A stretch of 11,222 bases of DNA from an uncultured bacterium. Its GTDB lineage: Bacteria; Bacillota; Clostridia; Lachnospirales; Lachnospiraceae. Below, piece after piece: positions 1 to 6,901 of this stretch. Location: NCBI GenBank assembly GCA_946543095.1, contig CAMNLO010000025.1:1-11222 (forward strand), in the 5' to 3' direction. Each line of letters begins with the position of its first letter. Within the stretch, counting starts at the first letter, position 1. A program made the translations under genes and the position numbers. The notes below the pieces were generated by a model. It was not told the DNA's origin and ran no database searches. It saw only the letters and a program-made list of their open reading frames with translations.

Positions 1-768
1 GGCTCCGATATCCCCGGTTCCATCGGGGCCAGGGCCGTCAGGGCGGATGTATACGAGAACTGGACGGATGTGTCCGGCTTTAAGGTGGCGGATCCCAGGA
101 TCATTTCCAATCCCGCCGGCATCGAAACCATTACCTATAAAGAGCTGCGGGAGCTTTCCTATATGGGCGCTTCCGTTTTGCATGAGGAATCCATTTTTCC
201 CGTGAGGCGGGAAGGGATCCCCATCAATATCAGGAACACCAATTCCCCTGAGGATCCCGGGACCTGGATCGTGGAGAGCACCTGTCAGAAATCCAGATAT
301 ACCATTACGGGGATCGCCGGGAAAAAGGGCTTCTGCGCCGTCAATATCGAGAAGGATCTGATGAATTCCGAGATCGGCTTCGGCAGAAAGGTGCTGCAGG
401 CCTTCGAGGACAACGGCATCTCCTTCGAGCATATGCCCTCCGGCATCGACACCATGACCATCGTGGTGCATCAGGATGAGTTCATTCATAAAGAACAGAA
501 GGTGGTGGGGAGCATCCATCGCCTGGCAAACCCGGATGTGATTGATATCGAAGCGGATCTGGCGCTGATCGCCGTGGTGGGCAGGGGCATGAAGTCCCAG
601 AAGGGAACCTCCGGCAGGATCTTCTCTGCTCTGGCCCATGCCAATGTGAACGTGAAGATGATCGATCAGGGAAGCTCGGAGTTAAACACTATCATCGGCG
701 TGAAGAACGAGGATTTTGAAACCGCCATCAGGGCGATCTATGATATCTTTGTGGAAACTCAGATCTGA
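1..768 (+). CDS. lysC: Aspartate kinase, C-terminal part (5' end outside window)
   Basis: Aspartokinase phosphorylates L-aspartate, the first step toward lysine, threonine, methionine and diaminopimelate. The frame is open from base 1, so the start lies outside the window and 255 codons are visible. The first residues, GSDIPGS, match the end of the kinase-domain motif usually written RGGSD-TG. Further on come YENWTDVSGF and ADPRII, which are typical of the aspartate-binding part, and then INIRNTN-PEDPGT at the end of the catalytic domain. Two ACT-type regulatory domains follow at about visible residues 110-158 (FCAVNIEKD) and 186-253 (LALIAVVGRGM), so allosteric feedback by an amino acid is expected, but which one cannot be read from this. 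The C-terminus is intact and ends in TGA. The stop overlaps the ribosome binding site of the next gene, so the two are probably cotranscribed. The isozyme name is a guess; the family is certain. Confidence 0.95.
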   Translation, partial: GSDIPGSIGARAVRADVYENWTDVSGFKVADPRIISNPAGIETITYKELRELSYMGASVLHEESIFPVRREGIPINIRNTNSPEDPGTWIVESTCQKSRYTITGIAGKKGFCAVNIEKDLMNSEIGFGRKVLQAFEDNGISFEHMPSGIDTMTIVVHQDEFIHKEQKVVGSIHRLANPDVIDIEADLALIAVVGRGMKSQKGTSGRIFSALAHANVNVKMIDQGSSELNTIIGVKNEDFETAIRAIYDIFVETQI

Positions 769-776
769 GGAGGATC

Positions 777-2111
777 ATGGGAGAGAAAGACGACATTGTA
801 AAAAGGGAGCTGAGGCATAAGAAGCGGATCAGGGCCCAGGTCATCGCCTATCTGTTTCTCGTGCTGATGGTGCTTCTGATCGCCGTCTCGGCGGTCTTCG
901 GGGTCCGGCTGCTCATCAGACAGCTGGATCAGGCCAGAGCAGCAAGGGAAGAAGCGGCAGCTGCGCAGGCAGAGGAAGAGGCTGTCCCGGAGGAGCCTAA
1001 GGAGGAGATCCCTGTGGGGACCATTTCCGAGCCGGAGCCCGTCCCGGAGGAAGAGCCGGAAGAGGTGGCAGACGAGGACAGCGCAAGAAATGAGGAGCTG
1101 ATGGAGCGCATCAATGCCCTGACTCTGGAGGAGAAAGTCTCCCAGCTCTTTTTCATCACTCCCGAGATGCTGACGGGAGTGGGAAAGGTGGTGCAGGCCG
1201 GGGACGGAACCAAAGCTGCCCTGGAAGCCCACGCAGTGGGAGGACTTTTCTACAATGCCTCCAATATCCAGTCTGAGAGCCAGCTGCAGGAAATGCTTTC
1301 CGGCACTGTGAACATGTCGAAATACCGTTTGTTTTTTGCCATTGAGGAGCTGGGGGGAGCAGAGCATTCCCAGGTTTCCAAGGCAGGGCTTGCGGATGCC
1401 AAGGCATCTCCCGCAGAGATCGGGGCGGCAGGTGATGCTCAGGCAGCTTATGACGCAGGAACTTCCATCGGCGCATCTCTTGGTAATCTGGGCTTTAATA
1501 CGAACTGGGGACCCTGCGCGGATCTGCTGTTAAAGGAGGACGCGCTTGTGAAGGATATCTCCTATGGCGCGGATGCCTTTGCGGTGTCGGAGCTTGTGAC
1601 CTCCATGGTGAAGGGCTTAAAGGACGGCGGCATCAACAGCTGCCTGAGATTCTTCCCGGGGGAGGGGAGTGTGAGCGAGGATCCCGCCGCGGGAATGGCG
1701 GTGTCGGAGCGCAGCACGGAGGATCTCTACACCTCCGAGATGACAGTGTACCACGCGGGGATCGAAGCCGGAGCGGAAATGGTGCTGGTGGGGAATGCCT
1801 CCTATCCCACTGTGACAGGGGACAACACTCCCGCCTGCCTGTCTCCCGCAATCATCGGGAACCTCTTAAGACAGGAGCTTGGGTTTAACGGCATCGTTAT
1901 CGCGGGTCCCTTAAATGAGGCGGCGGTTTCGGAATACTATTCCTCCGGGGAAGCAGCGGTGAATGCCGTGGCGGCGGGGGCGGATATGCTGTTCATGCCC
2001 GAGAATTTTGAGGAGGCCTATAACGGACTTCTGGCTTCCGTGCAGGAAGGGAATATCCCGGAGGAGCGGATCAACGAATCCCTGCTCCGGATCTTCCGTG
2101 TGAAGTATTAG
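777..2111 (+). CDS. Membrane-anchored glycoside hydrolase family 3-like protein, probably catalytically inactive
   Basis: This 444-residue protein has a basic N-terminus, one membrane segment at about residues 21-47, an Ala/Glu/Pro-rich acidic linker at about 51-105, and a GH3 N-terminal TIM-barrel-like domain from about 112 to the end. The topology suggests an anchored domain facing outward. Family landmarks are LTLEEKVSQLFF (115-126), GGLFYNASNI (155-164), NTNWGPCADL (241-250), RFFPGEG (291-297) and LSPAIIGNLLRQELGFNG (355-372). NagZ-type beta-N-acetylglucosaminidases carry KHFPGHG, a DSH acid/base dyad and a TD-L nucleophile motif. Here these read RFFPGEG, D302-P-A304 and A-G377-P-L, so the dyad His and the nucleophilic Asp are both missing. 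The fold is well supported, but activity as a hydrolase is unlikely; a binding or scaffold role at the cell wall is inference. The ATG is preceded by GAGGAGG overlapping the aspartokinase stop. Confidence 0.85.
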   Translation: MGEKDDIVKRELRHKKRIRAQVIAYLFLVLMVLLIAVSAVFGVRLLIRQLDQARAAREEAAAAQAEEEAVPEEPKEEIPVGTISEPEPVPEEEPEEVADEDSARNEELMERINALTLEEKVSQLFFITPEMLTGVGKVVQAGDGTKAALEAHAVGGLFYNASNIQSESQLQEMLSGTVNMSKYRLFFAIEELGGAEHSQVSKAGLADAKASPAEIGAAGDAQAAYDAGTSIGASLGNLGFNTNWGPCADLLLKEDALVKDISYGADAFAVSELVTSMVKGLKDGGINSCLRFFPGEGSVSEDPAAGMAVSERSTEDLYTSEMTVYHAGIEAGAEMVLVGNASYPTVTGDNTPACLSPAIIGNLLRQELGFNGIVIAGPLNEAAVSEYYSSGEAAVNAVAAGADMLFMPENFEEAYNGLLASVQEGNIPEERINESLLRIFRVKY

Positions 2112-2120
2112 ACCATATTA

Positions 2121-3116
2121 CTATCTCGCGGCAAAGCCCAGCTTTTCGTGAACCGTTTTCAGAGTTTCGGAAGCGATTTCCCGGGCTCTCTTTGCACCCA
2201 TGCGGTAGATCTCTTCCAGATGGGCCCTGTCGGCCAGGAGCTTTTCCGTCTCCTCTCTGATGGGGGTAAGCTTATTCACCACGCATTCTCCCACGGCAGT
2301 CTTTAAGGTGCCGTAGCCCTGCCCCGCGAATTCCGCCTCTGCTTCCTGAGGGGTTTTCCCGGTGATGGCGCAGTAGATGGAGAGCAGATTGGAGACACCG
2401 GGCTTGTTTTCCGGATCAAAGCGGATCTCCATATCGGAATCCGTCACCGCCCGCTTGAATTTCTTTGCGATGACCTCCGGGGGATCCAGCAGGAACACGC
2501 AGCCCTCGGGCTCTGATTTGCTCATTTTGTTTAAGGGATTCTTTAAACCCATGACCCGGGCTCCCATTTTCGGGATAAAGGGCTCCGGGATCCGGAACAC
2601 GTCGCCGTAGATGCCGTTAAAGCGGACGGCGATATCCCGGCAGAGCTCCACATGCTGCTTCTGATCCTCTCCCACAGGGACACAGTCCGTATTGTAGAGA
2701 AGAATGTCCGCCGCCATCAGCACCGGGTAGGTGAAAAGACCGGCGGTGATATTGTCCGCATGCTGCTGGGATTTCTGCTTGAACTGGGTCATGCGGGACA
2801 GCTCCCCGAACTGGGTATAGCAGCCCAGGATCCAGGACAGCTCCGCGTGCTCCGGTACATGGCTCTGGATAAAGAGGATATTCTTTTCCGGATCCAGGCC
2901 GCAGGCAATGTACTGGGCCAGCTGTTCGATGGTGCGGCGCTTTAAGACCTCCGGGTCCTGGCGCACCGTAATGGCGTGGAGATCCACGATGCAGTAGACG
3001 CATTCAAACTCTTCCTGCATGGCAGACCAGTTTTTGATGGCACCCAGATAGGAACCTAAGGTCAGGTCGCCGCTGGGCTGGATGCCGCTGAAGATCCTTT
3101 TCTTTCTGTTTTCCAT
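2121..3116 (-). CDS. trpS: Tryptophan--tRNA ligase
   Basis: Tryptophanyl-tRNA synthetase, a class I enzyme of 331 residues that charges tRNA-Trp using ATP, normally as a cytoplasmic homodimer. The HIGH-type signature sits in PSGDLTLGSYLGA (14-26), with the Thr and Gly positions of the TrpS variant kept, and the KMSKS loop is intact at 197-201. The stretch VPVGEDQKQHVEL (147-159) is the typical TrpS motif. The length equals the usual bacterial 330-residue form, so the gene is complete. It is the last gene of the minus-strand run, 21 bases after the PfkB-like gene, with TGAGGAG just before its ATG. Its stop lies 9 bases from that of the convergent GH3-like gene, and I see no terminator hairpin between them. 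I see no T-box leader directly upstream, so it seems to be expressed from the operon promoter. Confidence 0.97.
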   Translation of the reverse strand: MENRKKRIFSGIQPSGDLTLGSYLGAIKNWSAMQEEFECVYCIVDLHAITVRQDPEVLKRRTIEQLAQYIACGLDPEKNILFIQSHVPEHAELSWILGCYTQFGELSRMTQFKQKSQQHADNITAGLFTYPVLMAADILLYNTDCVPVGEDQKQHVELCRDIAVRFNGIYGDVFRIPEPFIPKMGARVMGLKNPLNKMSKSEPEGCVFLLDPPEVIAKKFKRAVTDSDMEIRFDPENKPGVSNLLSIYCAITGKTPQEAEAEFAGQGYGTLKTAVGECVVNKLTPIREETEKLLADRAHLEEIYRMGAKRAREIASETLKTVHEKLGFAAR

Positions 3117-3137
3117 AAACTCCTCATAAACCTCGCT

Positions 3138-4076
3138 TTATCTTGTTCCTTCGCCTACATTGTCATTCAGGCCCCAGATCAGTCTGCGCCACTGCTCCAG
3201 CTGCTCCAGGGACATGAAACCGTTGGAGGTTCCCATGTAGCCGATCTTATAGGAGGCAAAGAGCAGCGCGTTCTTGATGGCGTTGATGGAGCCGTCCCCC
3301 GCCATGTAGTAATGCAGGAAGCAGGCGAAGAGTGCGTTCCCGGCGCCGGCGGTGTTGACAACATAGTTCGTTTTCACGGTGTTGAAATGGACCTCGATGT
3401 CCTTTTCCTTGTCGTAGAGCATGACCCCCTTGGATCCCTGCCCCAGGATGATGATGTCCGGGTCGTATTTTGAAGCAATGTCCCGGATAAAGAGATGGGG
3501 GGCTTCCGCAAGGGTGTCGTCGCTGAAATACAGGATGGAAGCGTTCTCCAGAAAGTCGGTGTTGAACTGCTCCTTCTCCCTGAAATAGCCGTGGATCTTG
3601 GCGGCGATCTTCTTTTTCGCAGCCTTTGCGGCATTGATGAAAGGCCGGCAGAAATTGGCGTTGGACAAGACCACCATGTCCGCCGTGGGCAGGAGGGGCT
3701 CCACCAGGCTCATATCGTATCTGGCCTGCCGGAGGTCCTTGTGATCCTCAAAGATCTGCTGATTGCGGTCCTTGTCATAGAGGATCACCTCCGTGGGGGT
3801 GTCCATCAGGATGGGCAGGATGTATTCGGTATTCAGGGTCACCTCTCTGCCGGCGGGATTGAAAACGCTTATGTTCTGTTCCTTTCCCACCACCGACATA
3901 AAGACCACATCATTGCCCAGCCATTTCAAAGCCAGGGACTCGTTAAAGGCATCGCCTCCCGGAGCCGTAAAGATGCTGTTCGGACGGGACACGATGGGCG
4001 TGTCGTCAATGGGGATGGACGCCACTTTCACGATGGTTTCGATCTGTGTGATACCCGCAACTATGAACCTGCTCAC
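3138..4076 (-). CDS. PfkB-family (ribokinase-like) sugar kinase homologue with altered catalytic motif
   Basis: A ribokinase/PfkB-fold protein of 312 residues. The N-terminal PGGDAFNESLALKWLG (39-54) matches the PfkB substrate-site pattern GG-A-N, and LGQGSKGVMLYD (211-222) matches the region before the ATP-site loop. Active members end with D-T-x-G-A-G-D, whose last Asp is the catalytic base. Here the motif is NTAGAGN (241-247), so both Asp are Asn, although the anion-hole GAG remains. The N247 codon is at 3338-3336. Sugar phosphorylation is therefore doubtful, and the protein may be a sugar- or nucleotide-binding relative or a very slow kinase. I place the start at the GTG at 4076-4074. A GTG at 4082 would fall inside the ribosome binding site AAAGGAG (4088-4082), whereas the chosen GTG is 5 bases after it. 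The gene begins 2 bases after the stop of the phosphodiesterase gene, so the two are coupled. The substrate cannot be told. Confidence 0.85.
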   Translation of the reverse strand: MSRFIVAGITQIETIVKVASIPIDDTPIVSRPNSIFTAPGGDAFNESLALKWLGNDVVFMSVVGKEQNISVFNPAGREVTLNTEYILPILMDTPTEVILYDKDRNQQIFEDHKDLRQARYDMSLVEPLLPTADMVVLSNANFCRPFINAAKAAKKKIAAKIHGYFREKEQFNTDFLENASILYFSDDTLAEAPHLFIRDIASKYDPDIIILGQGSKGVMLYDKEKDIEVHFNTVKTNYVVNTAGAGNALFACFLHYYMAGDGSINAIKNALLFASYKIGYMGTSNGFMSLEQLEQWRRLIWGLNDNVGEGTR

Positions 4077-4078
4077 GA

Positions 4079-4576
4079 TCACTCCTTTCTGCCGCGCTGC
4101 AGATATTTTATCTCAAATATCGGCTCCTTGTTATACTCGGCATGCATAACAAGATAACTGGGAAGCCTGCCTTCCTGACGGGGATAGGAAAGGCTTCCGG
4201 GATTGATCAGATATACCCCGCCCTCGTTCTTTACCACGGGCTTGTGGGTGTGTCCGAAAAAAGCGTATCTGGCGTTCCGGAGGATTGCCTCCCTGCGCAG
4301 ATGCTCTGTGTTCATGTAGACATAGTAATGATGTCCGTGGGTCAGAAATGCGGGCTGATCCGCAATGCGAAACTCCATTTCCCCCGGCAGTCCTGTGAAG
4401 AAATCATTGTTTCCCGACACCATGAAGCAGGCGGAACCGCTGATCCGCTGGATCTTATCCTCATCCCCTTCGATATCTCCGCAATGGATCAAAGCTTCAA
4501 AGGGTTTTTCCAGTTCTACGGCTTCTCTGAAATACTCCAGTTTTCCGTGGGTATCACTGACAACAAGGATCTTCAT
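4079..4576 (-). CDS. YfcE/MJ0936-family metallophosphodiesterase
   Basis: A small (165-residue) calcineurin-like phosphoesterase of the YfcE/YsnB/MJ0936 family, cytoplasmic, which hydrolyses phosphodiester bonds with two bound metal ions; the natural substrate is usually unknown. All metal-binding motifs are present in order: SDTHG (7-11), CGD (32-34), GNND (55-58), THGHH (79-83) and GHTHKP (108-113), followed by NPGS (125-128). The length is normal. The start is fixed by MKILVVSDTHG, the family's standard N-terminus, yet the only good ribosome binding site, AAGGAG, ends 15 bases upstream, which is unusually far. The gene lies 30 bases after rdgB; the same rdgB-phosphodiesterase pairing is known from Bacillus (ysnA-ysnB). 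Confidence 0.93.
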   Translation of the reverse strand: MKILVVSDTHGKLEYFREAVELEKPFEALIHCGDIEGDEDKIQRISGSACFMVSGNNDFFTGLPGEMEFRIADQPAFLTHGHHYYVYMNTEHLRREAILRNARYAFFGHTHKPVVKNEGGVYLINPGSLSYPRQEGRLPSYLVMHAEYNKEPIFEIKYLQRGRKE

Positions 4577-4606
4577 AGGCTTAGGGCTGTTCTCCTTAAA
4601 ATTATG

Positions 4607-5212
4607 TCAACCGTCGATCAGCCCGAGACGCTGAAGCATTGCCCGCAATGCCTTGCCCCTGTGGCTGATGGCGTTTTTCTCATCCGGTAAAAGCTCTGCG
4701 GAGGTGCATCCTCTCTCCGGCAGATAGAAGATGGGGTCATAGCCGAAGCCGTGCTCCCCTTTGATCTCGTGGCCGATCCGTCCCTCCATGACCCCGAGGG
4801 TGTCGATGACGGAACCATCCGGCAGCATGGCGGCAATGGCGCAGACGAAACGGGCGCTCCGCTGATCCTCCGGCACCTGTTCCATGCGCTCTAAGATGAT
4901 CCGGTTCTTTTCGGAGTAGGGGGTCTCACGGCCTAAGTATCTTGCGGAATAGATCCCCGGCTCTCCGTTTAAGAAATCGATCTCCAGCCCGGAATCGTCT
5001 CCCAGCACATAGGCGCCGGGCCTGGGACCTACGGCGGAAACCTTGATCCTGGCGTTTTCCGTAAAGCTTTTGCCGTTTTCTTCAATGTCGGCCCGGATCC
5101 CGGCTTCCTCCATGGTGAGGACCTGTACCCCGGGATCATTGATGATCTCCCGGATCTCCCGGATCTTTCCCATATTTTCCGTAGCGAAGATGATCTGCTT
5201 CACCTCAGCCAT
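4607..5212 (-). CDS. rdgB: XTP/dITP diphosphatase (non-canonical purine NTP pyrophosphatase)
   Basis: RdgB/HAM1 hydrolyses dITP, ITP and XTP to the monophosphate plus pyrophosphate, keeping deaminated purines out of DNA and RNA. The protein has 201 residues, which is the usual length. It starts with IIFATENMGK (7-16), the family's nucleotide-site motif, then has NGKSFTENA (46-54), GDDSGLE (71-77, with the metal-binding acidic residues), PGIYSARY (85-92), GFGYDPIF (155-162) and AISHRGKAL (181-189). No key residue is missing. GGAGG sits 5 bases before the ATG. The gene follows the RNA methyltransferase gene by 17 bases and precedes the phosphodiesterase gene by 30, in one minus-strand operon. 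Confidence 0.97.
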   Translation of the reverse strand: MAEVKQIIFATENMGKIREIREIINDPGVQVLTMEEAGIRADIEENGKSFTENARIKVSAVGPRPGAYVLGDDSGLEIDFLNGEPGIYSARYLGRETPYSEKNRIILERMEQVPEDQRSARFVCAIAAMLPDGSVIDTLGVMEGRIGHEIKGEHGFGYDPIFYLPERGCTSAELLPDEKNAISHRGKALRAMLQRLGLIDG

Positions 5213-5229
5213 CTGTTCCTCCGTTATCC

Positions 5230-6378
5230 TCAGTGCTCTCTTCTTTTCGGAGGCTTCGGCCCCGCAAACTGATAGAGATAGGTTTTGATCATTCCGTTGT
5301 AGAGCTTTCTGTTTTTCGAAGCCGTAAGTCCCAGGGCCTTTTCTGCCTGTTCATAGGCGGTGATCAGGTACATGGACCAGGAATCCAGGGCCTGATAGCG
5401 TTCCCCAAGGGTGTGGTAGAGCTCATACAGATGATCGTCCGCCAGCCGCTCCCCATAGGGGGGATTGGTCACGAGAAAGCCGTATTTTCCTGCGTGGGAG
5501 AGCTCCTTCACATCCCGCTTCTGAAAATGGATCAGCTGCGAAACACCGGCCAGGGCCGCGTTCTTTCTGGCCATTTCCAGAGCAGAGCCGTCGATATCAT
5601 AGCCCTGGAGCTCTGTGTGAACGGTCAGGTCCTCGTTTTCCGCCGCTTCCTCCCGGATCTCCTCCCAAAGCTTCTCCGGGATCAGGTTTTTGTGGCTTTC
5701 CGAAAGAAAGCTTCTGGTCTTTCCGGGAGCGATGCCGGCGGCCATCAGGGCAGCCTCGATGAGAAAGGTCCCGCTGCCGCAGAAGGGATCCACCAGGACC
5801 CGGTCCTTTTTCCAGGGGGTCAGCATCAGGATCGCCGCCGCCAGATTCTCGGAAATGGGGGCCGGGGCAGTGAGCTTTCTGTAGCCCCGCTTGTGCAGGG
5901 ATTCTCCCGTGGTGTCCAGGGAGATCTCCGCCATATCCTTATGCAGGAAAACCCGGATCGGATATCTGGCGCCGTTTTCCGGAAACCAGGTCAGATGGTA
6001 GGTGCTCTTTAGCCGTTCCACCGCCGCTTTTTTCACGATGGACTGGATATCCGAGGGGCTGTAGAGAGCGCTTTTGACGCTGCTGGCCTTCACCACCGGG
6101 AATTCCGCCTCTTTGGGGAAAAACTCCTCCAGAGGCAGTGCCTTTACCCCTTCAAACAGCTCGTCATAGGTCTTTGCCGGAAAGGAACCCAGCTGTATCA
6201 GCACACGCTCCGCAGTGCGCAGGAAGATATTTGCCCGCACTACAGCCTCCGGATCTCCGGCGAAGGAGACCCGGCCGTCCTCTACGGATAAGATCTCGTA
6301 GCCCAGGTCGTATATTTCCCGTTTCAGCACCGCCTCCATGCCGAAATGGCAGGGTGCGATGAGTTTGAATGTCTTCAT
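5230..6378 (-). CDS. THUMP-domain class I SAM-dependent RNA methyltransferase (RlmL-N/YpsC-like)
   Basis: A 382-residue protein of the COG0116/UPF0020 family, the length of Bacillus YpsC. By homology with the N-terminal half of E. coli RlmL it should methylate N2 of a guanine in 23S rRNA. A ferredoxin-like/THUMP RNA-binding part covers about residues 1-155, beginning with LIAPCHFGMEAVLKREI. The Rossmann methyltransferase part follows, with LHKRGYRK (161-168), the SAM-site VDPFCGSGTF (196-205), an acidic turn GYDID (259-263) and the catalytic NPPYGERL (305-312). All are intact. The ATG overlaps the TGA of the upstream small gene by four bases (ATGA). There is no clear ribosome binding site of its own, so translation is probably coupled. 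The exact rRNA target is inferred from the family only. Confidence 0.92.
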   Translation of the reverse strand: MKTFKLIAPCHFGMEAVLKREIYDLGYEILSVEDGRVSFAGDPEAVVRANIFLRTAERVLIQLGSFPAKTYDELFEGVKALPLEEFFPKEAEFPVVKASSVKSALYSPSDIQSIVKKAAVERLKSTYHLTWFPENGARYPIRVFLHKDMAEISLDTTGESLHKRGYRKLTAPAPISENLAAAILMLTPWKKDRVLVDPFCGSGTFLIEAALMAAGIAPGKTRSFLSESHKNLIPEKLWEEIREEAAENEDLTVHTELQGYDIDGSALEMARKNAALAGVSQLIHFQKRDVKELSHAGKYGFLVTNPPYGERLADDHLYELYHTLGERYQALDSWSMYLITAYEQAEKALGLTASKNRKLYNGMIKTYLYQFAGPKPPKRREH

Positions 6379-6650
6379 AAGTGATTCCAGAGATCCAGCA
6401 GCTTATCCAGAATGCCCCTGAGAAATCCTCTCAGGGAATGCTTCCCGGAGACGCTGTCCGCCGTCACAAGGGTCTTGGCCAGAAGCCTGGGATCTCCCAG
6501 CCTTTCGGCAAGCTCTTCCGGTGCATCTCCGGACCTGAGACGGATATCGATATAATCCTCATAGTAGCGGATATGCTCCTCTATACGCTGCTGGGGAAGT
6601 CTGCCCACCAGGGCCCCCCGCAGAGTGCTTAAGAATTCCCGCTTATCCAT
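6375..6650 (-). CDS. Small HAAS/DUF1700-like protein
   Basis: A 91-residue protein whose N-terminal 60 residues fit the HAAS (DUF1700-like) pattern: MDKREFLSTLRGAL, then a helical stretch with EEHIRYYEDYID (24-35), then EELAERLGDPRLLAKTL (45-61). The family's 'YYEDY' and 'LG-P--LA' signatures are both present. HAAS domains are usually fused to membrane segments and encoded beside PadR-type regulators. Here there is no membrane segment, only an amphipathic tail, and no PadR gene in the window. I chose the ATG at 6650. A TTG at 6656 would add two residues, but neither candidate has a clear ribosome binding site. It is the first gene of the minus-strand operon and its stop overlaps the methyltransferase start. 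Function unknown; the family assignment is moderately sure. Confidence 0.72.
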   Translation of the reverse strand: MDKREFLSTLRGALVGRLPQQRIEEHIRYYEDYIDIRLRSGDAPEELAERLGDPRLLAKTLVTADSVSGKHSLRGFLRGILDKLLDLWNHL

Positions 6651-6665
6651 TTGCAACGATTCAGT

Positions 6666-6723
6666 GCCATGCGTGCGAAATATGGCTCATGCCTGCATGA
6701 AAGCCATATTCAGCACATATGGC
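6666..6723. repeat. Long imperfect inverted repeat (hairpin) in the divergent intergenic region
   Basis: Arms pair from outside in: GCCAT (6666-6670) with ATGGC (6719-6723), GTGC (6673-6676) with GCAC (6713-6716), AATATGGC (6679-6686) with GCCATATT (6703-6710), and CATG (6688-6691) with CATG (6696-6699), around a CCTG loop. The internal loops are two bases on each side, so this is one long nearly symmetric stem of 21 pairs. No T-run follows on either strand, so it does not look like an intrinsic terminator. It would be transcribed as part of the HAAS-operon leader and could be an operator or an RNA element. Confidence 0.75.
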
Positions 6724-6762
6724 GGGATAACCACATGTCCAAAACACATATTCATGTTTCCC

Positions 6763-6771
6763 ATTGTATCA
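6763..6771 (-). promoter_or_regulatory. Probable extended -10 promoter element of the minus-strand operon
   Basis: Read on the minus strand this is TGATACAAT, a TGn-extended -10 box (TACAAT). I see no good -35, which extended -10 promoters can lack. Transcription would start near 6756, giving a leader of about 105 bases before the HAAS-like gene. That leader would contain the long hairpin at 6666-6723. Confidence 0.45.
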
Positions 6772-6818
6772 CAGTTTTTAAGATTAAGGTAGGACTTTCG
6801 TATTCCCCGAGAAAGGCT

Positions 6819-6824
6819 TATAAT
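6819..6824 (+). promoter_or_regulatory. Probable -10 box of the ptsH promoter
   Basis: A perfect TATAAT, about 78 bases before the ptsH start. At the normal 17-base spacing the -35 would be TTTCGT (6796-6801), which is a poor match, so an activator or other factor may be needed. The transcript would begin near 6831. Confidence 0.5.
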
Positions 6825-6901
6825 GGATTTTAATCATGGGGGGCTTTGGCTTTTCCCCTTCCGGCACATGAAACAAGCGATACGGCGAAAGGAGAACCGT
6901 T

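Noticed and set aside
759..1367. 202-codon minus-strand frame across the GH3-like gene start
   Set aside because: Antisense shadow with Leu/His-rich product; the plus strand has a clear gene.
3117..3137. T-box leader for trpS
   Set aside because: Only 21 bases lie between the preceding gene and trpS, far too short for a T-box.
3495..4157. 220-codon plus-strand frame antisense to the PfkB-like gene
   Set aside because: Shadow of GC-rich coding sequence; low-complexity His/Gly-rich product without family motifs.
5233..6012. 259-codon plus-strand frame antisense to the methyltransferase gene
   Set aside because: Shadow frame of a strongly supported gene; product has no recognisable motif and no ribosome binding site of note.
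6698..6712. TGAAAGCCATATTCA as a CcpA catabolite operator (cre)
   Set aside because: Does not keep the central CG and spacing of the cre consensus; it is explained by the right arm of the hairpin.
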